Shown: in pieces, positions 1-6,314 of the stretch
Numbering within the stretch: the first letter of the stretch is position 1
Layout: each line of letters opens with the position of its first letter
NCBI GenBank assembly: GCA_944383945.1
Contig: CALWRL010000009.1
Coordinates: 1 to 17,809, forward strand
Reading direction: 5' to 3'
DNA: 17,809 bases
Origin: an uncultured Clostridia bacterium
Lineage (GTDB): Bacteria > Bacillota > Clostridia > Christensenellales > UBA1242
Translations under genes and position numbers: made by a program
Notes under the pieces: generated by a model
The model's input: the letters and a program-made list of their open reading frames with translations, nothing else
Database searches by the model: none
Told to the model about the DNA's origin: nothing

Positions 1-263
1 TTGCAAAAGCAACTTTATCAGTTGGCGGAGATGCCATTATTACGGCAGACCATGGAAATGCCGAACATATGGTTGAGAATGGTAAAAATGTTACCAGCCA
101 CACAACAAATCCTGTTTCATTTATTTTAGTTTCAAAAAAATATAAAAATGTTAATTTAAAGCAAAATGGTAGGCTTGGCAATGTTTCACCAACAATTTTG
201 GAGCTTTTAAGTGTTAAAAAACCAAAAGAAATGACCGAAGAATCGCTTATTAATCAATCTTAA
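1..263 (+). CDS. gpmI: 2,3-bisphosphoglycerate-independent phosphoglycerate mutase, C-terminal fragment (5' end outside window)
   Basis: This is the last 86 or so residues of an alkaline-phosphatase-superfamily phosphoglycerate mutase, which interconverts 3- and 2-phosphoglycerate in glycolysis in the cytoplasm. The reading frame is open from base 3. It carries the metal-binding segment [11 protein letters not shown] near residue 14 of the fragment, which is diagnostic of GpmI, followed by the family's usual C-terminal pattern (SHTTNPVSF, then [14 protein letters not shown]). The frame ends at a TAA at 261-263, about where the family normally ends, so only the N-terminus is missing and it lies left of the window. 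No obvious terminator separates it from the next gene, which has its own promoter. Identity is well supported by the motifs; the full-length state cannot be judged. Confidence 0.93.
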   Translation, partial: AKATLSVGGDAIITADHGNAEHMVENGKNVTSHTTNPVSFILVSKKYKNVNLKQNGRLGNVSPTILELLSVKKPKEMTEESLINQS

Positions 264-275
264 TAATATTTTATT

Positions 276-303
276 TTGTTATATTATAATATTTGTATAT
301 AAT
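276..303 (+). promoter_or_regulatory. Candidate sigma-A promoter for the VirB4-type gene
   Basis: A TTGTTA -35-like element at 276-281 is followed after 16 bp by a perfect TATAAT at 298-303. Transcription would start near 310 and give a leader of about 42 nt before the ATG at 352. A second TATAAT at 285-290 has no matching -35. The region is very A/T-rich, so one good -10 can arise by chance. Confidence 0.5.
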
Positions 304-351
304 AATTAATAGAAATTTAGAAGGAAAAAACCTCGTTAGGTTGGAGGATTT

Positions 352-3036
352 ATGGCAAGTAATAGAATTATTCCTAGAAAAATTAAGGTTAAAACCGAGT
401 TTTTTAAGGGCGTTACACTATACGATATTATATTTGCATTTGTTGGCGTTGGTGTTGCAGTTGCTCTTTTTACAGCACAATTTCCATATCATATTTGGGT
501 TGGAATTGGTTGGTTGATTGTTGCATTTACTTTATTCTTGCCTATTGCCGATGGCATTAGATTTTATTATACGATGGGTTATTTGTTTAGATTTTTTGCA
601 CAAAAGAAAAAATATAGTAAAAATGCTAAAAAAGCAAGTGCGGAAATCTCAACAATAATTCCTTTTGTTGGCTTTCAACAAGATAGATTTATTGATTACA
701 AAGACTATTACGCACAGGTAATTGAAATTACTCCTGTTGAATTTGGGCTTTTGAACGAATTTAAACAAAACATGTTAATTGAAACATTTGCTAATGCGTT
801 AAGAAGATTGAACGACAGTCAAACAGCAAACATTGTTAAACTTAGCAAAGCGATGATTTTGGATAATTATGTTTATGTTGAAGATAAAAAATATGATGCA
901 ATTTTAGACCTTCAATATGAGGGAGAAATGACGCAACAAGAAGTTGATGCTCGTTCGCCAATTTTTGAAGATAGAGTTTCCAGAGTTGAAGCTTTAAACA
1001 GACAAGAAAAAGTTTATAAGGATTACTTTTATTTTGTTGTTTACGATAAAGATAAAGAAATTTTGGAAAACACTGTTGACGGAATTATGAACACCCTTTC
1101 AAACTCTGCAACTCCTGTTATAACCAGAAAACTAACTGGAAAAGATTTGGCGGTTTTCGTTAAAGCAACTTTTGGAAAGGAATTTGACGAAAGAGAACTT
1201 GATTCAATTCCTATTAACAAGTATTATGAGTGGTGCATTCCAAAAGATATTAAATTTAAAGCAGCGGGATATACAATTGATGGGAGAGGTTATCGTCATT
1301 TTACTTTTAATGATTATCCGCTAAATGTTGGAAACGCATGGGGTTACAATTTCTTTTCCCAAGACAGAACAAAAGTTGTTGTTAAAATTAAACCACTTTC
1401 AAAATATAAGGCAGAAAGAAACATAGATAAAGCCATTATGGAAATGGAAAGTAAATATAGTTTTTCTGCAAAGAGCAGTAAGGTTATTGAAAATGAAACC
1501 CACAGAGAAACATTGCGTCAACTTTTAGTTGATTTGAAAAACAATAACCAACAACTTTTTGATGTTAATGTTTACATAATTGCAGAAGAAGCAGCAAGAA
1601 AAGAAGTTAAGGCAATTTTAAAGCAAGAAGGTTATAAAATATCCGAACTTTTTGCAAGACAGGTTGACGGTTTTATTAGTTCCAATATTTCCATGAGAGA
1701 TAACATCAAAGAAAATTTAAGAGGAATTCCAACCTCAACTTTGGCGGCAATTTTCCCATTCATTTCTGGCGCGCTTCAAGACAGAGAAGGTTTTTATATA
1801 GGCTATAATGAATATCCAATTTTTGTTGATTTCTTTTTAAGAAATCGCGAAAGAGTTAACAGTAACATGATGATTATTGGTAAATCTGGGTCTGGTAAAT
1901 CTTTTGCAACAAAAACTTTATTGGCAAATTTTGCTGCGGATAACACAAAAATATTTATTCTCGACCCAGAAGATGAATACACTGTTCTTGCTGGTAACTT
2001 AAACGGAAAAGTTATTGATGTTGGTTCTTCCGCAATGGGAATTATTAATCCGTTCCACATAATGACAACGCTTAAAGACGATATTAAAGATTTAGATGAA
2101 TTAGATGACGAGGAAGAAGAAGTTGATGACGGCAAGTTGCATTTAAAAGAAAGCACAGACACTTTCTCAACCCACTTGCAGTTTTTGGAACAATTCTTTA
2201 AAGTTATCTTGGAAGGAATGGATAGCGATGCGTTTGAAGCATTAAACTCGCTTGTTGTTGAAATGTATAACAACAAAAAAATTAATGGAAAAACAGATTT
2301 AGATAAATTAAAACCAGAAGATTATCCTGTTTTTGATGACTTGTATGAATTGGTTTGCAAAAAGCTTGAAAAGGAAAATAATCAATATCACAAACGAAAC
2401 TATCTAACGATCCAAACCTACATTAAAAAGTTTGCAACAGGTGGAAGAAATAGCAATCTTTGGAATGGACCAACTTCAATTAGCACAAAAGAAAATTTCA
2501 TTTCTTTCAATTTCCGTTCGCTGTTGGCTAACAGGAACGAAATTATTGCTAACGCTCAAATGCTTTTGGTATTTAAATATTTAGATAACGAAATCATTAA
2601 AAATCGTGATTTCAACATTAAATTTAAAACGAACCGAAAAGTTATTGTTGCTGTTGATGAAGCCCACGTTTTCATTAACCCTAACTATCCAATTGCTCTT
2701 GACTTCATGGCTCAAATGGCAAAGCGTATTCGTAAATATTCAGGTATGCAAATTGTTATTACTCAAAATATTAAGGACTTTGTTGGAACAGCCGAAATTC
2801 AAAGACAATCAACAGCTGTTATTAACGCCAGCCAATATTCAATGATTTTCTCACTATCGCCAAACGATATGAACGACTTGGTTGAACTTTACAGAAAATC
2901 GGGTGAAATTAACGAGGAAGAGCAAAACAGTATTGTTACGGCTGGGGTTGGTCAGTGTTTCTTTATTTCAGGTGCAATGAGCAGAACAATGATGCAAATT
3001 GAAGCGCCAGATTCAATTAGAAATATATTTGAATAA
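352..3036 (+). CDS. PrgI-like membrane domain fused to a VirB4/TraE-family ATPase
   Basis: An 894-residue protein. Residues 5-85 resemble the PrgI family: a short basic stretch with IPRKI, then two hydrophobic helices at about 24-45 and 48-70. The rest is VirB4-like: a long N-terminal domain (about 100-470), a linker with IPTSTLAAIFPF, Walker A GKSGSGKS at 510-517, and Walker B VIVAVDE at 764-770. The tail (ITQNIKDF, then INASQYSMIF) is typical of conjugation VirB4 proteins. VirB4 ATPases energise type IV secretion or conjugation pilus assembly at the inner membrane. A strongly acidic insert (576-593) lies between Walker A and B. The start is fixed by GGAGG at 343-347. No relaxase, coupling protein, VirB6 or lytic transglycosylase is near; the neighbours are gpmI and dfx. 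The family call is firm, the cellular role is unknown. All key ATPase residues are intact, so it is not visibly a decayed remnant. Confidence 0.88.
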   Translation: MASNRIIPRKIKVKTEFFKGVTLYDIIFAFVGVGVAVALFTAQFPYHIWVGIGWLIVAFTLFLPIADGIRFYYTMGYLFRFFAQKKKYSKNAKKASAEISTIIPFVGFQQDRFIDYKDYYAQVIEITPVEFGLLNEFKQNMLIETFANALRRLNDSQTANIVKLSKAMILDNYVYVEDKKYDAILDLQYEGEMTQQEVDARSPIFEDRVSRVEALNRQEKVYKDYFYFVVYDKDKEILENTVDGIMNTLSNSATPVITRKLTGKDLAVFVKATFGKEFDERELDSIPINKYYEWCIPKDIKFKAAGYTIDGRGYRHFTFNDYPLNVGNAWGYNFFSQDRTKVVVKIKPLSKYKAERNIDKAIMEMESKYSFSAKSSKVIENETHRETLRQLLVDLKNNNQQLFDVNVYIIAEEAARKEVKAILKQEGYKISELFARQVDGFISSNISMRDNIKENLRGIPTSTLAAIFPFISGALQDREGFYIGYNEYPIFVDFFLRNRERVNSNMMIIGKSGSGKSFATKTLLANFAADNTKIFILDPEDEYTVLAGNLNGKVIDVGSSAMGIINPFHIMTTLKDDIKDLDELDDEEEEVDDGKLHLKESTDTFSTHLQFLEQFFKVILEGMDSDAFEALNSLVVEMYNNKKINGKTDLDKLKPEDYPVFDDLYELVCKKLEKENNQYHKRNYLTIQTYIKKFATGGRNSNLWNGPTSISTKENFISFNFRSLLANRNEIIANAQMLLVFKYLDNEIIKNRDFNIKFKTNRKVIVAVDEAHVFINPNYPIALDFMAQMAKRIRKYSGMQIVITQNIKDFVGTAEIQRQSTAVINASQYSMIFSLSPNDMNDLVELYRKSGEINEEEQNSIVTAGVGQCFFISGAMSRTMMQIEAPDSIRNIFE

Positions 3037-3080
3037 AAATTAAGGTGTTTATTTCATTGCTTAGAATTAGTTTATGTTAG

Positions 3081-3097
3081 ATTTTAATTATTAAAAT
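3081..3097. promoter_or_regulatory. Candidate PerR-type operator upstream of dfx
   Basis: ATTTTAATTATTAAAAT is a perfect inverted repeat of 8-bp arms around one base. Its inner 15 bases match the Bacillus/Clostridium PerR box TTATAAT-N-ATTATAA at 12 of 14 defined positions, with one symmetrical mismatch per arm. It ends 21 bp before the ATG of a superoxide reductase gene, and PerR is known to control such genes in clostridia. A weak TTGCTT at 3057-3062 could be a -35 for an overlapping promoter. In DNA this A/T-rich some palindromes of this size occur by chance. Confidence 0.45.
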
Positions 3098-3118
3098 GAA
3101 GATAAAAAAGGAATTTTT

Positions 3119-3505
3119 ATGGAAAAAATAAAAATATATAAATGTTCTATTTGTGGAAATATTGCAATTAAAGTAATTGACAAAAATACTCAACTAAAAT
3201 GTTGTGAGAAATTTATGGAAGAGTTGAAAGCTAACGATAAAGAAGCTTCACTAGAAAAACATGTTCCATTTGTTACAATTAATGATAATATTGCAACAGC
3301 TGTTGTTGGAGAAACACAACACCCAATGCAAGAAGAACATTTTATCAATTTTATAATTTTTCAAACAACAAATGGTTACTTTGTTAAAAATTTAAAACCA
3401 AACACAGCCCCTGTTGCTCAATACATTTTAAATGAAAATGAAAAATTATTAGCGGTTTATGAATATTGCAATTTGCATGGTCTTTGGGTTAAAGAATTAC
3501 AATAA
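3119..3505 (+). CDS. dfx: Desulfoferrodoxin (two-iron superoxide reductase)
   Basis: A 128-residue cytoplasmic enzyme that reduces superoxide to hydrogen peroxide without making oxygen, an oxygen-defence route typical of anaerobes. Both iron centres can be read. The N-terminal desulforedoxin-like centre I has C9, C12, C28 and C29. The catalytic centre II has the EKH motif with E46, K47 and H48, then H68 (in HPM), H74, C117 and H120 (in CNLHG). Spacing and length match classical desulfoferrodoxin (about 126 residues), so no ligand is missing. The start is supported by an AAAAAAGGAA ribosome binding site about 6 nt upstream. The gene follows the VirB4-type gene by 82 bp on the same strand and ends before a strong terminator. 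A PerR-like palindrome upstream suggests peroxide-responsive control. The symbol rbo is also used for this family. Confidence 0.96.
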   Translation: MEKIKIYKCSICGNIAIKVIDKNTQLKCCEKFMEELKANDKEASLEKHVPFVTINDNIATAVVGETQHPMQEEHFINFIIFQTTNGYFVKNLKPNTAPVAQYILNENEKLLAVYEYCNLHGLWVKELQ

Positions 3506-3542
3506 ATTGATAAATTTGTTTAAGAAAAAATATTTAATAAAT

Positions 3543-3581
3543 AAAAAAAGAACTTCAGTATATAAATGAAGTTCTTTTTTT
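3543..3581. terminator. Bidirectional intrinsic terminator between dfx and greA
   Basis: A 15-bp uninterrupted stem (3543-3557 with 3567-3581) closes a 9-nt loop. The core arms are AAGAACTTCA and TGAAGTTCTT, flanked by an A run on the left and a T run on the right. On either strand the hairpin therefore ends in a U tract, and it serves both convergent genes. Confidence 0.92.
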
Positions 3582-3619
3582 AGTTTTAAAGTTTAAAACT
3601 TTTTTTACATCTTTTCTAA

Positions 3620-4090
3620 TTATGCTTTAATAGCTAAAATTTTGTAAGCAGTTATTCCTGCTGGTGTTGAAACCTCAACAGTTTCGCCTTTTTTCTTGCC
3701 TAAAAGTGCTTTTCCAACAGGGCTTTCATTTGAAATTAAACCTTTGATTGGATCACTTTCAGTTGAACCAATTATTTGATATTCAATTTCTTCATCAAAA
3801 GCTTCATCATAAAGTTTAACAATGCTTCCAATTGATACCTTGCTTGTAGAAAGATCTTTTTTATTTATAACTTCACAATTATGAAGTTTTAATTCAATTT
3901 CTGCAATTTCTGCTTCTATCATGCCTTGTTCTTCTTTTGCTGCATCATATTCTGCGTTTTCAGATAAATCTCCAAACTCTCTTGCAATTCCAATTTTCTT
4001 TGTAACTTCTGGGCGTTTAACGGTTTTTAATTCTAAAAGCCTGTCTTCTAATTGTTTTTTTCCTTCTGGTGTTAAAAAAGTTTTTTCCAC
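3620..4090 (-). CDS. greA: Transcription elongation factor GreA
   Basis: GreA enters the RNA polymerase secondary channel and stimulates cleavage of the 3' RNA end in backtracked complexes. The protein is 156 residues (E. coli GreA is 158) with an N-terminal coiled coil and a C-terminal FKBP-like domain (PVGKALLGKKKGETVEV, then TPAGITAYKI). The coiled-coil tip shows GDLSENAEYDAAKE, placing the two catalytic acidic residues at D41 and E44, as in E. coli. I chose the GTG at 4090-4088 as start because AAGGAGGT lies 6 nt upstream (4104-4097) and the protein then begins VEKTFLTPEG, as in other GreA proteins. A longer in-frame ATG at 4144 would translate through the ribosome binding site and is unlikely. 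The gene has its own promoter and a structured leader. Confidence 0.96.
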   Translation of the reverse strand: MEKTFLTPEGKKQLEDRLLELKTVKRPEVTKKIGIAREFGDLSENAEYDAAKEEQGMIEAEIAEIELKLHNCEVINKKDLSTSKVSIGSIVKLYDEAFDEEIEYQIIGSTESDPIKGLISNESPVGKALLGKKKGETVEVSTPAGITAYKILAIKA

Positions 4091-4126
4091 GCTGTTACCT
4101 CCTTGTAAATAAAAGAAGAGACTCAA

Positions 4127-4151
4127 TTTTAATTTGAGAGCCAAATTAAAA
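4127..4151 (-). promoter_or_regulatory. Hairpin in the greA 5' leader
   Basis: In the mRNA sense, TTTTAATTTG and CAAATTAAAA form a perfect 10-bp stem around the loop GCTCT. Flanking AGAGA and TCTCT could extend it past an internal loop. It lies between the predicted transcript start (about 4168) and the ribosome binding site (4104-4097). There is no U tract after it, so it does not look like a simple terminator; it could affect translation, stability or pausing. Confidence 0.5.
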
Positions 4152-4174
4152 TGATGTTCTCTAAAACAGGGTAA

Positions 4175-4203
4175 ATAATACTACATTAAAACAAACAAGT
4201 CAA
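4175..4203 (-). promoter_or_regulatory. Strong sigma-A promoter of greA
   Basis: Read on the - strand, TTGACT (4203-4198) is followed by a 17-bp spacer and TATTAT (4180-4175). This is a near-consensus housekeeping promoter with optimal spacing. The expected start is near 4168, giving a leader of about 78 nt before the GTG of greA. It separates greA from the rimI operon behind it. Confidence 0.82.
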
Positions 4204-4270
4204 CTCTTTTAGCATTATTTATCTGGTAAATTAATATATTCATTTTTAGTAAAATTATGTTAAGAATTTT

Positions 4271-4693
4271 TTAATTTTTTTCTAAAATAATTGCATTTTC
4301 GCCTGTTTTATAATACTTTTTTCTTACATAAATGGGTTTAAAACCGCAATTTTCATAAAACTTAATCGCAATCTGGTTTGTTTCTTTAACTTCTAGCCAA
4401 ATTTTTTTGTTGGTAAAATTTTCTAAATATTCAATGAGATTTTTTGCATAACCTTTTCTTTTTGCTTCTTCTTTTGTTGCAATTAGCAAAATGTTAATTG
4501 AATCTAATGTGTCCTGATAAAGCAAAAAACTTAAAATTTTGTTCTTTTCTTCTAATGCCAAATAAAAAGAATTTGGTGAGTTTAACGATTCATTAAATTG
4601 ATTAATCGACCAGCTTTCGTCTTTAAATTGTTCAACTGAAATCTTATAAATTTCTATTAGTTTTTCTTCATTTATTTCATTTATTATTTGCAT
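4271..4693 (-). CDS. rimI: RimI-like GNAT N-acetyltransferase (ribosomal protein S18 alanine N-acetyltransferase family)
   Basis: A 140-residue GNAT-fold enzyme expected to transfer acetyl from acetyl-CoA to a protein N-terminus, classically S18. The acetyl-CoA loop is KRKGYA at 78-83, a slight variant of the usual [QR]xxGx[GA], with K at the first position. The C-terminal half shows IWLEVKETNQIAIKFYENCGFK, the typical RimI motif B region with N106 and Y113. The gene overlaps the 3' end of tsaB by 17 bp and has its own ribosome binding site (GGAGG, 9 nt before ATG) inside the tsaB coding sequence. tsaB-rimI neighbourhood is common in Firmicutes and supports the name, but the true substrate cannot be read from sequence. 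Confidence 0.85.
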   Translation of the reverse strand: MQIINEINEEKLIEIYKISVEQFKDESWSINQFNESLNSPNSFYLALEEKNKILSFLLYQDTLDSINILLIATKEEAKRKGYAKNLIEYLENFTNKKIWLEVKETNQIAIKFYENCGFKPIYVRKKYYKTGENAIILEKN

Positions 4694-5318
4694 TTAAATT
4701 TGCCTCCGCTTGACTTGGTCTTAAATAAAGTGGGAGAAGTTCTTTTTCTAATATAAAATTGTTTAAATTAATTTTTTTATTTGATAAATCTAAAAGTGAT
4801 TGAGCAGACAACTTAACAATTTCTGTGGTGAAAGGTAAAGTTTCAAATGAGACTAAATTTTTTAAATTTTTTACTTCGTCAAATTTAACCATTTTGGGAT
4901 TATCTAAACATATTAATTTTTCGTCATATTTAGCAATAAAATAAAAGCCACTTAATCCATCTATTATTGCAGTTTTTTCTTTCTGTTTGCTCAAACTTGC
5001 AATTAATTCTAAAGAGTTAATTGCTAATATGCGCATATTTGCATGTGTTACTAAAATTGCTTTTGCCGTTGCAATTCCTATTCTTAAACCTGTAAACGAA
5101 CCAGGACCAACAACAACTGATAAAACATCTATATTATTTAAAACATCGCTTGATGTTTGGTTTGGTTTTTTAACCTCTTCTAACAATTTCTCAATTTCGC
5201 AAAGCAAGTTTTCGGAATGTTTTGCGCTAGAATTTGTTTCTTTAAAAAATTTTTTACCTTCATATTCTAATGCAATGTATGCTTCATTAAAGCATGTGTT
5301 AATGCAAAGCGTGTTCAT
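4677..5318 (-). CDS. tsaB: tRNA threonylcarbamoyladenosine biosynthesis protein TsaB
   Basis: TsaB (YeaZ) is a non-catalytic ASKHA-fold partner that pairs with TsaD and TsaE in making t6A37 on ANN-decoding tRNAs. The 213-residue product has the hallmark VVGPGSFTGLRIGIATAK at about 69-86 and an N-terminal MNTLCINT in place of the usual LaiDTs. AKHSENLL at 32-39 is also typical. The start has GAGGAGGT 9 nt upstream. It begins 2 nt after the tsaE stop and overlaps rimI, so the three are probably cotranscribed. The catalytic partner tsaD is not in this window and must be elsewhere. Compared with E. coli TsaB (231 residues) it is slightly short at the C-terminus, which is common. Confidence 0.94.
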   Translation of the reverse strand: MNTLCINTCFNEAYIALEYEGKKFFKETNSSAKHSENLLCEIEKLLEEVKKPNQTSSDVLNNIDVLSVVVGPGSFTGLRIGIATAKAILVTHANMRILAINSLELIASLSKQKEKTAIIDGLSGFYFIAKYDEKLICLDNPKMVKFDEVKNLKNLVSFETLPFTTEIVKLSAQSLLDLSNKKINLNNFILEKELLPLYLRPSQAEANLNANNK

Positions 5319-5320
5319 TT

Positions 5321-5740
5321 TTATTTTACCTCCTCAACAACAAATTTTCTTTCAGTGTTTGAAATTTTTTCTATGATAATTTTTGTGTAGGGTGGTTTTA
5401 TTAAACCTTTCACATTTTCAGCCCACTCAACTAAAATTATGCCATCATTTTTTGCAAAGTAATCTTCAAAGCCTAGTTCGTAGGCTTCTTCTTTTGAAGA
5501 AAGGCGATACATATCAAAATGATAGAGCTTTGGGTTTGAAGAATATTCATTTAAAATTGTAAAGGTTGGGCTTGTAACAATTTCGGATATGTTTAAACCT
5601 TTCGCAAATCCTTTTGCGAATGTTGTTTTGCCCGCACCTAAATCTCCGGATAACAAAACTATGCTTGGAGGGGTAAGTTGTTTTGCAAAATTGCTTGCAA
5701 ACTCAATTGTTTGATTAGCGCTTGATGTTATTATTTCCAT
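5321..5740 (-). CDS. tsaE: tRNA threonylcarbamoyladenosine biosynthesis ATPase TsaE
   Basis: TsaE (YjeE) is the P-loop ATPase that binds TsaB-TsaD and is needed for multiple turnovers in t6A synthesis. The 139-residue sequence has Walker A GDLGAGKT (32-39), the switch-like SPTFTILNEY (57-66), HFDMYRL (74-80) and VEWAENV (104-110), all in family order and spacing. The length is usual for the family. An AAAGGAGA ribosome binding site lies upstream of the ATG. The start overlaps the 3' end of the PAP2 phosphatase gene by 26 nt, and tsaB follows after 2 nt, so expression is probably coupled along the operon. Confidence 0.96.
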   Translation of the reverse strand: MEIITSSANQTIEFASNFAKQLTPPSIVLLSGDLGAGKTTFAKGFAKGLNISEIVTSPTFTILNEYSSNPKLYHFDMYRLSSKEEAYELGFEDYFAKNDGIILVEWAENVKGLIKPPYTKIIIEKISNTERKFVVEEVK

Positions 5741-6278
5741 TTACATTCTCCTTTGTAGATTTTGCATACATAAACAATGATAAACTTGAAAAAACAATTC
5801 CTTCAATAAATCCAACTAATGTGTCTGTTAAATAATGTTGGCCTAAATACATTCTTGAAACTATAACCATGGAAATAAAGCCTGTAAAACATAAAACAGA
5901 AATTGTTCTAATAAGTTTGTTTTTTGTTGATTTAAATATAAGGAATAAACAAAAACAAGATATTATTGTTGCGCTTAACGTGTGGCCGCTAGGCATTGAT
6001 GCACCAGTTGCGGGTAAGATGTTAATTATTTCGTTAGAAACTGAATAAGGCCTAGGTCTGTTAATAAAATATTTAAGTGTGAAGTTTGTTAATATTGCAA
6101 AGCCGTAGGTTAAACCAAAGTATATTGCAAATTTCTTTTTACATAAAATTAAAAACAGCCCAAAAATAAACACAAACCCTATATAATTACAAATGTGAGA
6201 TATAAATTTACACATTCCATCGAATAGGGGAGAAGAAATTTCTTGAAGCGCTTTTATTATTTCAATTTCAAATTTCAT
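5715..6278 (-). CDS. PAP2-superfamily membrane phosphatase
   Basis: A 187-residue polytopic membrane protein of the PAP2 lipid phosphatase family. All three catalytic blocks are present: K69-x6-R76-P77, P96-S97-G98-H99, and S141-R142-x5-H148-x3-D152. H148 is the expected nucleophile and H99 the acid/base. About five to six hydrophobic segments surround these blocks. Likely substrates are undecaprenyl pyrophosphate (BacA-independent recycling of the cell-wall carrier), phosphatidylglycerol phosphate or a related lipid phosphate; sequence alone does not decide. The ribosome binding site AAAGAGA is weak. It lies 36 nt after the metallo-beta-lactamase-fold gene and overlaps tsaE, which suggests cotranscription rather than a shared pathway. 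Confidence 0.9.
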   Translation of the reverse strand: MKFEIEIIKALQEISSPLFDGMCKFISHICNYIGFVFIFGLFLILCKKKFAIYFGLTYGFAILTNFTLKYFINRPRPYSVSNEIINILPATGASMPSGHTLSATIISCFCLFLIFKSTKNKLIRTISVLCFTGFISMVIVSRMYLGQHYLTDTLVGFIEGIVFSSLSLFMYAKSTKENVNGNNNIKR

Positions 6279-6314
6279 AGTAGTTCTCTTTAGTATTGCA
6301 TAAAATAGCTAAAA

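Noticed and set aside
1803..2276. A 157-codon open frame on the - strand inside the VirB4-type gene
   Set aside because: It is antisense to well-conserved ATPase coding sequence, has low-complexity serine-rich translation from the acidic insert, and shows no ribosome binding site or family motif.
352..3036. An integrated conjugative element
   Set aside because: Only one transfer-type gene is present, and no relaxase, integrase, attachment repeats or insertion sequence is seen. Both flanking genes are ordinary chromosomal genes.
4088..4144. Longer greA starting at the ATG at 4144
   Set aside because: The extension (18 residues) is translated from the leader hairpin and the AAGGAGGT site, and no GreA family member has it; the GTG at 4090 fits family length.
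4987..5376. A 129-codon open frame on the + strand across tsaB
   Set aside because: It is the shadow of tsaB, which carries the GPGSFTGLRIG motif and a proper ribosome binding site.
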